64,000 nt of DNA from the NCBI GenBank assembly GCA_963849305.1, contig CAWKGV010000008.1:297767-361766 (forward strand). Direction: 5' to 3'. The notes below the pieces were generated by a model, which saw only the letters and a program-made list of their open reading frames with translations, was not told where the DNA came from and searched no databases. The translations under genes were made by a program, and so were the position numbers. Shown here in pieces: positions 18,790 through 27,608 of the stretch. The stretch comes from CAWKGV01 sp963849305. Lineage in GTDB: Bacteria; Pseudomonadota; Alphaproteobacteria; Acetobacterales; Acetobacteraceae. Numbering within the stretch: the first letter of the stretch is position 1; every line of letters starts with the position of its first letter.

Positions 18790-18999
18790 CTAACCGGGCG
18801 GCGCCGGCCGGTCCTGAAGCGGCTCGGCCCTTTCCAGTACCTGCGGCTTTTGCACCGGCGGCACGTTCGGCACCTGCTGCGCGAAGCTCGTGGCTTGCTG
18901 GCATGTGAGGACCGCGGCCGCGCTCGCGGCCACGACGCTCCGAGCGACCAGGCGCGATCGGAACCGGTATGGCATGAAAACCTCCTATCTCGGCATTGC

Positions 19000-20290
19000 T
19001 TGGTTGGCGTTGCTACGCTGGCCCGCCGAGCCCGGCCGGTAGCCCGAATGGTTCCTGGTCCTTGAGGCCGCGAGGGAGCGTGTGGCGCCGGCCGGTCGTC
19101 CGTAAGCCCGAACAGTCGTCTGGGCCCGAGCCCGCATCGAGGAGGATGGGTGATGGATGAGCCGACCACCGCCGACCGTTTCGTCGGCATCGACGTCTCC
19201 AAGGGCCGGGTCGACGTGCATGTTCGCCCGGACGGCACCGGGTTCGTCTGCACGACCGACCCCGACGGCCTGGCCGACCTGGCGAGCCGCTTGCAGCCGT
19301 TGCGGCCGAAGCTCGTCACCATGGAGGCGAGCGGCGGTTATGAGGGCGTCGTCGCCGCGGCGCTGGCCGAGGCCGGCCTGCCGGTCGCCATCGTCAACCC
19401 ACGTCAGGTGCGCAAATTCGCCGGCGCGATCGGCCGGCTCGCCAAGACCGACGCCATCGATGCCGGCGTCATCGCCCATTTCGCCGATGCCATCCGGCCC
19501 GAGCCGAAGCCGATGCCCGATGCGCTCTCGCTGCGCCTGCGCGAGCTGCTCGCGCGACGCCGCCAGCTCGTGGTCATGATCAACGCCGAGAAGCAGCGCC
19601 TCGGCAAAGCCGCCGACAAGCTCGCCCAGCGTTCGTTCAAGACCATCCTGCGCAGCTTGCAGGCCGAGCGTGAGCGCATCGACCGCGCCATCGACAAGCT
19701 GATCGAGGACAGCCCGGTGTTCTGCGCCAAGCAGGACCTGCTCAAGAGCGTCCCGGGCATCGGCGACGTCATCGCCCGCACGCTGATCGTCGAACTGCCG
19801 GAACTCGGCACCGTCGATCGCCACCAGATCGCGGCTCTGGCGGGCGTCGCGCCGATGAACCGCGATAGCGGCCGTTATCGCGGCAAGCGACGCATCCAAG
19901 GCGGTCGGGTCGCGGTGCGCGCGCCGCTCTATATGGCCTGTCTGGTCGCGATCCGGCGCAATCCGCCGCTGCGCCGCTTCTACCAACGGCTGCGCCAAGC
20001 CGGCAAACCCGCGCGGCTCGCCCTGGTCGCCGTCATGCGCAAGCTGCTCACCACCCTCAACGCCATCCTGCGCGACAATGCGACATGGGCGCACGCCCAG
20101 TCCTGACCGTCGACAGCATCCCCGCACCTGCGTCCGCGGCGTCCGGCGGCTCAAGGCCGCAAGCCGCCGAAGGCGGGGGCGCGACAGCGCCAGCCTTGAA
20201 CCCCCGGGCGACGCGGACGACCCTTCGACGCTCATTTCGACCCTTGACCTTCAAGACAGTCGCTCCCTGCACACTCGTTGCGGACGGGCC
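19000..20290 (+). mobile_element. IS110-family insertion sequence (ends approximate)
   Basis: The transposase gene is flanked by non-coding stretches of roughly 140 bases to the left and 180 to the right. The neighbouring genes (cytochrome c start at 18975, xoxJ stop at 20293) are intact at these borders. IS110 elements lack clear inverted repeats and target duplications, so the exact ends cannot be read. The non-coding end upstream of the gene is where the bridge RNA of IS621-type relatives is encoded. Confidence 0.7.
19150..20106 (+). CDS. IS110-family transposase (DEDD recombinase)
   Basis: 318 residues and intact. The N-terminal RuvC-like DEDD domain starts GIDVSKGRVDVHV, with MEASGGYE and KTDAIDAGVIAHF. 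The C-terminal transposase-20 domain has the helix-hairpin-helix SVPGIGDVIARTLI, then APMNRDSGRYRGKRRI, which holds the probable serine nucleophile. IS110 relatives recombine through a bridge RNA that pairs with donor and target DNA. The gene lies between the broken cytochrome c and xoxJ on the opposite strand. Confidence 0.93.
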   Translation: MMDEPTTADRFVGIDVSKGRVDVHVRPDGTGFVCTTDPDGLADLASRLQPLRPKLVTMEASGGYEGVVAAALAEAGLPVAIVNPRQVRKFAGAIGRLAKTDAIDAGVIAHFADAIRPEPKPMPDALSLRLRELLARRRQLVVMINAEKQRLGKAADKLAQRSFKTILRSLQAERERIDRAIDKLIEDSPVFCAKQDLLKSVPGIGDVIARTLIVELPELGTVDRHQIAALAGVAPMNRDSGRYRGKRRIQGGRVAVRAPLYMACLVAIRRNPPLRRFYQRLRQAGKPARLALVAVMRKLLTTLNAILRDNATWAHAQS

Positions 20291-20292
20291 GG

Positions 20293-21134
20293 TCAGCGCA
20301 CAGGCGGCTCGATCGTCGGCACGCCATAGCTCGCCAGCAGCGCGCGGATGGGGCCTTGCTCGCGCGCGATCACGCCGTTGAGCCGCTCCTTTAGCGCGAC
20401 GTCACCCTTGCGCACGCCCATCGCGAAGGCGAATTGGAATCGCAGCGGCGCGAACGCGCCGGTATCGGTAATCGGCATGATCGTGAGCTTCACCGGCGAG
20501 TGCTGGGCATACCAGCCGGCGAGGGGCCCCAGACGGTGGCGACATCGACATCGCCCGCGACCACTGCGTCCAGCGATCGCGCCGGCGGATTCGGAATTCG
20601 GTAGTCGCCGTAGATCGTGTAGCCGACCACGTTGCTCACCATGCCCTCGTCGCCGAGGACCTGTGCCGGGGGCGTGTTGAACCCGCCGTCGCCGATCAGG
20701 TGAACGCCGATCTTCAGCCGGCGCAACGCTGGGTCCGTGAGCGAGCCGAGGCGCAGCCCACGATCCGTTCGCGACACGAATGTGTAAGTCGAGCGGTAAT
20801 AGGGGTGCGTCGTCGCCAGCATGTCCATCCCGGTCGGCACACCCATGACGACGTCGCATAGTCCGGCCTTGAGCGTCTTGCGCACGAAGCCCCGTCGCTC
20901 GGCCCACCAAATGTAGGACACCGTTTCCCCAAGATCGCGCGCCACCAGTTCCGCCAGCTTGTTCTCGAACCCTTCACCCTGCCGGTTCGAGAACGGCATG
21001 TTGTTGGGGTCGGCGCAGACCCTGAGCTGCTTCTGCTCGGCCCTCGCCGGCGGCGCGGTGGCGCCGACCCAGCCGAGCGCGAGCAAGGTCAAGCACGCGA
21101 CGCGCCATTGGGCGCGGCTACTTCTTCCCGGCAT
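20293..21134 (-). pseudogene. xoxJ: XoxJ-like periplasmic binding protein, frameshifted
   Basis: The N-terminal 200 codons give a signal peptide (CLTLLALGWVGATAPPARA) and a type 2 periplasmic-binding fold (LRVCADPNNMPFSN, GLCDVVMGVP). This is typical of the binding protein next to XoxF. Near 20520 the frame shifts: WGP is followed in another frame by LAGWYAQHSPVKLTI, continuing to the proper end near 20293. One missing base, or an assembly error, explains it. The start overlaps the 3' end of xoxF by 17 bases, so the two were co-translated. XoxJ is thought to help XoxF maturation or cytochrome interaction. Confidence 0.75.
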
Positions 21135-22960
21135 TGCCCTGCCCCTGGTTCACGGTGGTGGTCGCTGGATACCCCGGCGGCGGCGTTTCCGACGCCGGCG
21201 CGGCAGCCGTTTGCTGTTGCGGCGCGCTGCTTGCCTGGCCCTGTTGCTGGGGCGGCGGAGCGGCCGAACCCTGCTGCTGGGTGCCGCCGGCGTTCGCCTG
21301 CGCGTTGGCTAGCGCGAACACATAAAGCTCGCCGCCGCCGGCGGTGTATTCGGGCAAGTCCTGCGTCGCCCCGGCGAAGCCCAGCGCGGCGTTGCGCACC
21401 CTGGGGTCGATCTCGGCGTTCGCCGTCACACCCGGCCAGCCGCCGACACCGGACATCACCGCGACGTACTGCACGCCGTCCTTGCCCATGTACGTCACCG
21501 GCTGCCCGATGATCCCCGAGCCGGTGCGGAACTGCCACAACGCCTTGCCGCTTTTGGCGTCCACCGCCTTGAACCACCGATCCATCGTTCCGTAGAAGGC
21601 CACGTCGCCCGCGGTGACCATTGCCCCGCTCCAGACCGGGAAGTTCTCCTTGATCGCCCAGACCTGCTTCTGCTGTACAGGATCCCAAGCCTCGAACTCG
21701 CCGCGGTTCCCACCGGGGCCGGCATACATGTCCACTGTCGCGCCGATATAGGATGTGCCGGCAACGAAGCTTATTTCCGCGGTCTTCCAGTTCATACAAA
21801 GGTTCTGGTGCGGGATGTACAGCAGGTGCGTCTTCGGCGACCAGGCCGTCGGTTGCCAGTCCTTGACCCCGGGAGCGGAGGGGCAAATATCCTGAACATC
21901 CTTGCCGAGAACCGGGTCGTAGGCGTGATCGACGATCGGCCGGCCGGTCTTGAGGTCGATACCCTTGATGTCGTTGACGTGACCATAAGGCGCGGCCGAG
22001 ATCACCTCCGTCATGATCGAACAGATCGTGCGGCGATGTCTGATACGCCCAGTGCGCCGAGCCTTTCCGGATCGCGGGCGAAGATCGTGGTGGTCCATAG
22101 ATTGTCGCCCGGCCGCTGGTTGGCGTTCCACGGCCCGGGATTGGCGGTCCCGTAATAGATCAAGTTGAGCGCCGGGTCATACTGCATCCAGCCCCAGAAT
22201 GTGGCGCCACCGATCTTCCACTCATCGGGCGGCCATGAGGTGACGCCGAGATCCTTGCCCTCGAACTGCGGATAGAACGGCTTGAAATCGTTGCCGATCA
22301 GCACATCGGAGTCAGGCCCGGTGCCATAGGCGCGCCAAACGATCTTGCCGCTGTTCTCATCCAAAGCCGTCAGCTAGCCGCGCACGCCAAAGTCGCCGCC
22401 GCTGTTGCCGACCAGCACCGTTCCCTTCACCAGCGGCGCCATGGTCATCGACGCGCCGCGATCGATGTCGTCGAGCTTGGTGTGCCACACCTCCTGGCCG
22501 GTCTTGGCATCGACCGCCACCGTGTAGTCGTCCAGCGTGTTGAAGAAGATCTTGCCGTTGTCGTACGCCTCGCCCCGGTTCACCACGTCGCAGCAGGCCA
22601 CGTCTTGCGAGGCCGGGTTGGTGAACGGCTTGAACTCCCACGCCAGCTCGCCCGTGGTGGCGTCGAGCGCGAACAAGTTGTTTGGAAACGACGAGACGAC
22701 GTACAGCATGTTGTTCACGATGATCGGCGCCGCCTCCTGCCCGCCGTCGGTGCCGACCGAGAACGTCCACGCGACCTTGAGCTGACCGACATTGTCGGTA
22801 TTTATCTGGTCGAGGCCGCCGTACCGCGTGTTGGCGTAGTTCTTCGCCGGCATCACCCATTGCTTGTTGTCCTGCGATATCTTGTCGAGGTCGTCGGCCG
22901 CGATGGCGCGGCCTGCCCCGAACGCGAGCAGGGCGACGAGCGCGGCCCGCCGCCATGCGT
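21118..22960 (-). pseudogene. xoxF: Lanthanide-type methanol dehydrogenase XoxF, multiply disrupted
   Basis: PQQ-dependent quinoprotein of eight propeller blades. The mature N-terminus DDLDKISQDNKQWVMPAKNY, the vicinal disulfide ACCDVVNRG, and DNLWTTTIFARDP are seen, and later GIDLKTGRPIVD and LCMNWKTAEI. Lesions: a TAG near 22372 replaces what is probably Trp in FGVRG-LTALDENSG; a frameshift follows ARDPE near 22055; and about 45 residues are missing after the active-site region (HDLFDHDG), where XoxF normally continues VNE. The signal peptide region (AALVALLAFGAGRAIAADD) has no in-frame ATG. An unusual Gln/Pro/Ala-rich tail of about 60 residues ends the frame. It cannot make active enzyme as written. 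Confidence 0.85.
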
Positions 22961-23054
22961 GCGGATGCCCAATACGCGGGCCGCTGGGGCCGCTTGTTCC
23001 GACGCACTGTATCCCGCCGTCTCCTCGTTCCTCGGCGCCAACCCTGGAACCGGT

Positions 23055-23414
23055 CTAATGGTTGGATCCCTGTTTCGCGGCCGTTTGTTGTGATGTCGCC
23101 GGCTGCTGCGCGGCTTTCGTCTGCTCGGGATTGATCATCGCGAAGAAGATGGTCGCGGCGTCCATGTCCTCGACCGAGAGCGCCTGCGCCACCGGCGTCA
23201 TCAGGCCGTTGCCCCGTTGGCCGTCCTTGAAGTTCTTGAGCTGCATGAAGAGATACATGCCGTTCTGTCCGGCGAGCTTCGGGATCATCGGGTCGTCGGT
23301 CACGCCCTTTACTCCGTGACACGCGGCGCAGCGGGCCGACACGATTTGCCCGTGCGCGGGATCGCCCGCGCCGGCCGGCGCCATTAGTCCGAGCGATGCG
23401 CCAAGCGATGCCAC
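23055..23414 (-). CDS. Small class I cytochrome c
   Basis: 119 residues as called from GTG. Heme motif CAACH near residue 29, distal methionine in GNGLMTPVAQAL, then a hydrophilic Gln/Thr-rich tail. The family carries electrons in the periplasm. A better start is the ATG at 23449 with GGAGA upstream, which would add the positive charges of a normal signal peptide (RRLPFAAVVASLG). It is, however, one base out of frame with the rest. Either the signal peptide is frameshifted or the short GTG form is used. It lies between the HbpS-like gene and xoxF and is the expected XoxG-type electron acceptor by position. Confidence 0.75.
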   Translation of the reverse strand: MASLGASLGLMAPAGAGDPAHGQIVSARCAACHGVKGVTDDPMIPKLAGQNGMYLFMQLKNFKDGQRGNGLMTPVAQALSVEDMDAATIFFAMINPEQTKAAQQPATSQQTAAKQGSNH

Positions 23415-23460
23415 GACCGCGGCGAAGGGCAGCCGACGCGAATTTGCATGTACCGTCTCC

Positions 23461-23862
23461 TCAGCCCGGGAAGACCGATGCGCCGGCGGACGCGACCTCC
23501 TGATCCTGATTGCCCTTGCCGCCGCTCACGCCGATGGCGCCGATGATCTCGCCGCCGCGCTTCAGCGGAATGCCGCCGCCGAAGATCATCACCTTGCCGT
23601 GGTTCGATTCCTGGATGCCGTAGAACGGCTGGCCCGGCTGGCTTAGCTCGGCCAGATCCTTCGTCGGCACATTGAAGGCGCGCGCGGTGAATGCCTTGTT
23701 AATCGCGATATCGACGCTGCCGATCCAGGCATTGTCCATCCGCACATGCGAGACGAGATTGCAGCCTGCATCGCAGACCGCGATGTTCATCGGTTGGCCG
23801 ATCTCCTGCGCCTTCTTCTCGGCGACCGCTATCACCCGGCGCGCTTCGTCCAACGTGATCAT
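23461..23862 (-). CDS. GlcG/HbpS family heme-binding protein
   Basis: 133 residues and complete. Typical features are the N-terminal LDEARRVIAVAEKKAQEIG, then MNIAVCDAGCNLVSHVRMDNAW and the glycine-rich ending GGGIPLKRGGEIIGAIGVSGG. Family members bind heme or small cofactors and often accompany alcohol dehydrogenase genes. There is no signal peptide. It overlaps the ctaG stop by four bases (ATGA) and is followed 12 bases later by the cytochrome c start region. Confidence 0.88.
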   Translation of the reverse strand: MITLDEARRVIAVAEKKAQEIGQPMNIAVCDAGCNLVSHVRMDNAWIGSVDIAINKAFTARAFNVPTKDLAELSQPGQPFYGIQESNHGKVMIFGGGIPLKRGGEIIGAIGVSGGKGNQDQEVASAGASVFPG

Positions 23863-24777
23863 GGCCTGTCTCCCGTTTCAGTCAGCGGCCCGTGCCGGGC
23901 TTCCGCCAGCCAACGCCGGATCAGCAGCAGCGCCGCGCCGAGATAGATCCCGCCCATCGGCACCCACATGATCGCGCCGGCGAGTTGCTGATCCTCCAGC
24001 GGCGCCAGGCCCCAGGCCGCTGTGCGGCCGATGAACAGCGGGTACCAAACACCGTGCGAAAGGGTGAGCAGCGCCCCGAGCAGCGAGGTCTGCACCATGG
24101 CCGAAAAACAGAGCAGAATGCCGATTGCCGATCCGTCCGAGGCCCGCGAATCGCCCTCACTGCAACCAAGCGCCACCGACCAGAAGATCGAGCTGACAGA
24201 TAGCAGCGCGGCAATCAGCGCGAGATGCGCGATCGAGTCGCGCAACGCCGCTTGGTAAACCGAGGGCGCGTGCGCCAGCCAAATCACGCTTGTGTACAGC
24301 GCGCCGACGAACACCGGGCGAGCGGCCAACCAGCCTGTCATGCGCCGCAGGCGCAAGCCGGCAAACGGCGGCACACCCATCATGAGCAGTGGCGGCGCGA
24401 TCGCCACCAGGAGCACACGTTGCAGCATATGCGCCCACGCCAAGCTCGCGGACGCTCGGCACAACGGCGAGGAAAGGGCGATTGCGAGACTGAGCCAGCC
24501 GAGCCCGAAGCTGATCCAACACGCTCTCGGCCAAAGGCCGCGGCGGGGTCCTGATGGCCCAAACATAAACGGTCAAAAGCCCCGCCAACGGCAAGATGAT
24601 TTCCGGAGCGAAACTCCAGGAGAGCCACAAATTGGCAGGCGTGACCGGCGGCTTGGTACTGAGGCAAAGCGATAGCAGCGGATCGGAGTACGCCAGCCGC
24701 GCCGCGGCCCTCGCAACTTGCGAATCGAGGATCGAAACCGTACACAACCCCAAGATGCCGACGAACACTGGCCTCAA
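23859..24777 (-). pseudogene. ctaG: CtaG-type cytochrome c oxidase assembly protein, frameshifted
   Basis: The 3' frame (residues from LWPRACWISFGLGWLSLAI on) has the caa3 CtaG pattern with about six helices, including HMLQRVLLVAIAPPLLMMG. The N-terminal helix (LWLSWSFAPEIILPLAGLL, then TVYVWAIR) lies in another frame, and the switch is near 24550. The 5' frame opens at a TTG (24777) preceded by GGAGG, giving a signal-like MRPVFVGILGLCTVSILDS. CtaG helps insert copper into the oxidase. It heads the oxidase/methanol operon. Confidence 0.7.
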
Positions 24778-25297
24778 AGATTGCCCTCCAATGCCGGCGA
24801 GGATCAAACGCAGCGCATTCCCACCTACAGATAGATCAAGCTTTGTCCTACAGGGCCGCCACGTCCGCGACAGCTTTGTCACATCAAAGTGACGTCTTTT
24901 CTCGTAGGGATTGAGCTTGACCACGAAATTGGCGTGTCCCGGCACAAGGGGCGCGCAATTGACAGATCCGACGCGAGAGGGAAACCTACGCGGGTTGAGA
25001 ATCGGTATCGGCAAATCGGGGGAGCTAAAAGAATGCAGACCATAGGCCATAAGCCACTCAGCATCGGCAAACCGCGCCTCGCTTCGATCGAAAGCTCGAC
25101 TGCTAAGCCGCCTGCATTGTCGCGCCCCACCTTGCAGCATCGTCTGCGCCGCATAAACTACTTGCGCGCATTGCCTCGTTCATCTCCGGCGATGGTGTCG
25201 CCGGCGCGTCGGGACGGGTGACAGCGAGCAGATGCACGCTACCGAATCCGCCTTCGTGGCGCTCACCAAGGCCGGCAATCGACGCAATCGAAACCCG
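24778..25297. other. Intergenic region upstream of the ctaG-xox-cox operon
   Basis: No gene is recognised in this 520-base stretch. It should contain the promoter of the minus-strand operon. The only structure noticed is a short inverted repeat GTCAC-N6-GTGAC near 24874-24889, a possible operator. Weak open frames here have no recognisable features. Confidence 0.4.
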
Positions 25298-25456
25298 ATG
25301 TATCACGCGGTAACCCCATACTGCCGCATGGCGCTGTGCGCTGCCGAGCCAGGATCGGCCTCGCGCTGGGCGGAGCCTCCAGGCGAGCACGTCACCTGCC
25401 GGGAATGCCTGCGACGACTCGCCTCGCGTTCGCGTCGCGTAGCCGTTTCGGTTTAG
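25298..25456 (+). CDS. Small cysteine-containing hypothetical protein
   Basis: 52 residues from the ATG giving MYHAVTPYCRMALC. The pattern C-x4-C ... GEHVTCRECLRRL, with Trp-Ala-Glu-Pro-Pro-Gly before the CxxC, looks like a minimal zinc-binding protein. I cannot name the family. A longer frame starts at 25232. It converges on the DoxX gene with only six bases between the stops. Confidence 0.4.
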   Translation: MYHAVTPYCRMALCAAEPGSASRWAEPPGEHVTCRECLRRLASRSRRVAVSV

Positions 25457-25462
25457 CCAAGC

Positions 25463-26074
25463 TCAGGCGACCCAGGCCGCGAAGCTTGGCCTTGCCTCGC
25501 GTCGCGCGCGCCCCAGCCACAGCGCGTCAAGGCCAAGGCTGCGGCCCGGGGGCTCGGCCGTGAACAGCCACTGAAGCAGGATCAGGAAGAAATACGTCCA
25601 CGGCCACTCGCCGGGCGCCGAATAGAGGCCCAGCCAGAGATTGATCGCCATCAGCAACCCGATCACGGAACTCACCCGCGTGAGCAGGCCGAGAATCAGT
25701 GATACGCCGATCGCCACCTCGATCGCGTATTGCAACGGGCCGAAAATCGCGATGTGGGGTATGGCGATAACGCGGACCAAATTGCTTTGCGCCTCGATCG
25801 CCGAGTGCGCGACCATCTGCTTCATCCAATAGACGAGCCCGCCGTAATCTGGCGGCACCTTCCACAGCGATTGCTGCCACCACATCGCGCCCAGGAAGAA
25901 CCGCGCGACCCAGACTGCCAGATCGCGAAACGACCGCTGCTGCGGCTCGCGCGCCAGCGCGATGCAGGCGATGATGACGCTGCCGAACATCAGTACCCAG
26001 AACGCGGCGGTCAGCCCGCTCGCTTTGGTCAGGAACACGCCGACGTCATGCAGCGGATTCGGGCGCATGGTCAT
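25463..26074 (-). CDS. DoxX/DoxD-type membrane protein
   Basis: 203 residues with four to five transmembrane helices (AAFWVLMFGSVIIACIALA, IEVAIGVSLILGLLTRVSSV, WTYFFLILLQWLF). The conserved ARFFLGAMWWQQSLWKVP segment is typical of DoxD-like/TQO small subunits. Relatives form part of thiosulfate:quinone oxidoreductase or act as membrane partners of redox enzymes. It is the last gene of a ten-gene operon that also encodes a molybdoenzyme and a cytochrome b, so a role in quinone-linked oxidation is plausible but inferred. Confidence 0.82.
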   Translation of the reverse strand: MTMRPNPLHDVGVFLTKASGLTAAFWVLMFGSVIIACIALAREPQQRSFRDLAVWVARFFLGAMWWQQSLWKVPPDYGGLVYWMKQMVAHSAIEAQSNLVRVIAIPHIAIFGPLQYAIEVAIGVSLILGLLTRVSSVIGLLMAINLWLGLYSAPGEWPWTYFFLILLQWLFTAEPPGRSLGLDALWLGRARREARPSFAAWVA

Positions 26075-26083
26075 GTCTCCGTC

Positions 26084-26893
26084 TCAATATCCTTGTCGCG
26101 CGGCATCCAGCCGGCGCCAGCCGCTCGCCGCGGCGGCGACGATGCGCAGCGCATCGCCGGTGCCGCTGGCTTCGCCCTTCTCGAAATCGCCCTCGACCTG
26201 CGCCATCTGGTTGGTCACGTGCGCGAAGCACAGCACATCGCGCCCGCGCGCGCGCGCGAACGCATACAGCGCCGCCGCCTCCATCTCGACCGCGAGCGCG
26301 CCGGCATCCCGCGCCCGAGCGATCGCCGCCTCGGTCTCCCGGAACGGCGCGTCCGTCGTCCATGAGGCGCCGCGATGGACCGCGAGTCCGGTCGCGCGCA
26401 CCGTCGGCAGCACCGCCTCGATCAGCTCGGGCGCCGCGGTCGCGAAGCGCGCCGGGGGCAGATAATGATAGCTCGTGCCTTCGTCGCGCAGCGCCCGGTC
26501 GATCAGCACAAAATAGGGCGTCGGCCCACTCGGTGCGACCTGGCCCGCCGAGGTCACGCTGACCAGGAACCGGCAGCCGGAGGCGAAGAGCTGCTCGGCC
26601 ACCAGCACCGCGAACGGCGCGCCCACGGCGCATCCGACCAGCCCAATCGGTTCGTCCGCGTGGGTGAACGCGAACAGATCGGTATGATAGCAGGCCCAAG
26701 CCCCGCAGCGCGCCGCCTCGCCCGAGGCGCACAGGGTCCGCACCACATCGCCATCCGGGTCGAGCACGCAGATTTCGGGCACGCTGCCGGGTTCCAGCCC
26801 TTTTTGCCGTCGCGCCTCGCGGATCAGGTTCTCCGGGCGGAACACCGAGGCGCTGGCATGATCCTTCGCCGCGACGATCGGGGGCGCGTCCAT
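26084..26893 (-). CDS. Nucleoside phosphorylase/nucleosidase family protein
   Basis: 269 residues. The PNP/UDP-phosphorylase fold is recognisable from IGLVGCAVGAPFAVLVAEQL, the strand-loop VSVTSAGQVAP, and the substrate-binding GALAVEMEAAALYAFA, where the Glu of MEAA contacts ribose. It cleaves a nucleoside to base and (phospho)ribose. The gene sits one base after the GT2 stop and ten bases before doxX, inside the long operon. Its presence beside glycosyltransferases and a radical SAM protein recalls arsenosugar-type clusters, but no arsenic methylase is seen. Confidence 0.85.
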   Translation of the reverse strand: MDAPPIVAAKDHASASVFRPENLIREARRQKGLEPGSVPEICVLDPDGDVVRTLCASGEAARCGAWACYHTDLFAFTHADEPIGLVGCAVGAPFAVLVAEQLFASGCRFLVSVTSAGQVAPSGPTPYFVLIDRALRDEGTSYHYLPPARFATAAPELIEAVLPTVRATGLAVHRGASWTTDAPFRETEAAIARARDAGALAVEMEAAALYAFARARGRDVLCFAHVTNQMAQVEGDFEKGEASGTGDALRIVAAAASGWRRLDAARQGY

Positions 26894-26894
26894 G

Positions 26895-27608
26895 TCAAGC
26901 CGCTCTCGCCCGGCGTAGTTGCATGGCGACGCGGAGCAGCGTTCGGACGATGCGTCCGCCGGCCTTCAGCGTGCCACGCAAATTGCCCGCGACCTTGGAG
27001 CGCCCGGCGATGCGCGACCGGTACGGCAACGACACCTCGCGGATGCGCAAGCCGGCATGGGCCGCGCGCATCTGCATCTCCAGGTTCCAGCCATAGGTCA
27101 TCTCCTGCATCCCAAGCGACGCCAGGCGGTCGAGGCGGATGGCACGAAACGCCGACATGTCGCTATAGCCGCGTCCGGTCAGCAGCCCCACGACACAGCC
27201 GATCAATACGCCCGCGAGCACCTGATGTGCCCCCATGCTGCCCCTTGCGCGCGGCCCTCGCGTGCGCGTCGCCAGCACGAAGTCGGCCTCGTCCGCCAGC
27301 ACCGGGCCGACGAGTCGCGCGGCCTCCTCCACCGGGTCGGCGCCGTCGCCGTCCAGGAACAACGCCACGAGCGCGCCAAGCTCGCGCGCCCGCGCCGCCC
27401 CCAGCGCACAAGCGCGCCCGTAGCCGGCATTGCGCTCCACCAACACCTCGGCGCCCGCCGCACGCGCTTCCTCCACCGTCGCATCGGTACTGCCGCCGTC
27501 CACCACGAGCGTCGCATCCACCACCGAGCGCGGCAGGGTGGCGATGGTGGGACCGATCGCCCCCTCCTCGTTCAGCACCGGGACGATTGCGACGACACGA
27601 GGCGTCAT
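26895..27608 (-). CDS. Glycosyltransferase family 2
   Basis: 237 residues with the GT-A fold. The N-terminal VVAIVPVLNEEGAIGPTI, the first Asp region LVVDGGSTDAT, and the DxD equivalent ALFLDGDGADPVEE are present. No transmembrane helices follow, so it is of the soluble dolichyl-phosphate-mannose-synthase-like type. It may make the polyprenyl-phosphate sugar used by the GT87 enzyme two genes upstream. Its ATG follows the radical SAM stop directly. Confidence 0.88.
   Translation of the reverse strand: MTPRVVAIVPVLNEEGAIGPTIATLPRSVVDATLVVDGGSTDATVEEARAAGAEVLVERNAGYGRACALGAARARELGALVALFLDGDGADPVEEAARLVGPVLADEADFVLATRTRGPRARGSMGAHQVLAGVLIGCVVGLLTGRGYSDMSAFRAIRLDRLASLGMQEMTYGWNLEMQMRAAHAGLRIREVSLPYRSRIAGRSKVAGNLRGTLKAGGRIVRTLLRVAMQLRRARAA

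Larger units (their letters stand above)
16878..18975 (-). pseudogene. Exported cytochrome c gene, split by an IS5-type element
   Basis: The 5' part (18975-18790) has a strong AGGAGG and a signal peptide (VARSVVAASAAAVLTCQQA) plus a short linker ending RPAPPG. The 3' part carries the heme motif CIGCH with distal methionine region (NGMPAFGGMLPDKTIWELA), then a proline/glutamine-rich tail. Rejoining the two halves leaves an in-frame TAG at the junction, explained if a CAG codon mutated before the insertion. A frameshift near 17150 separates the cytochrome domain from the tail (VQQVPAEALTTDNPWAHLEP). It sits directly upstream of coxB and was probably an electron carrier of the operon. Confidence 0.75.

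Noticed and set aside
24874..24889. GTCAC-N6-GTGAC as an FNR or CRP box
   Set aside because: The half-sites do not match TGTGA-N6-TCACA; kept only as a weak possible operator.
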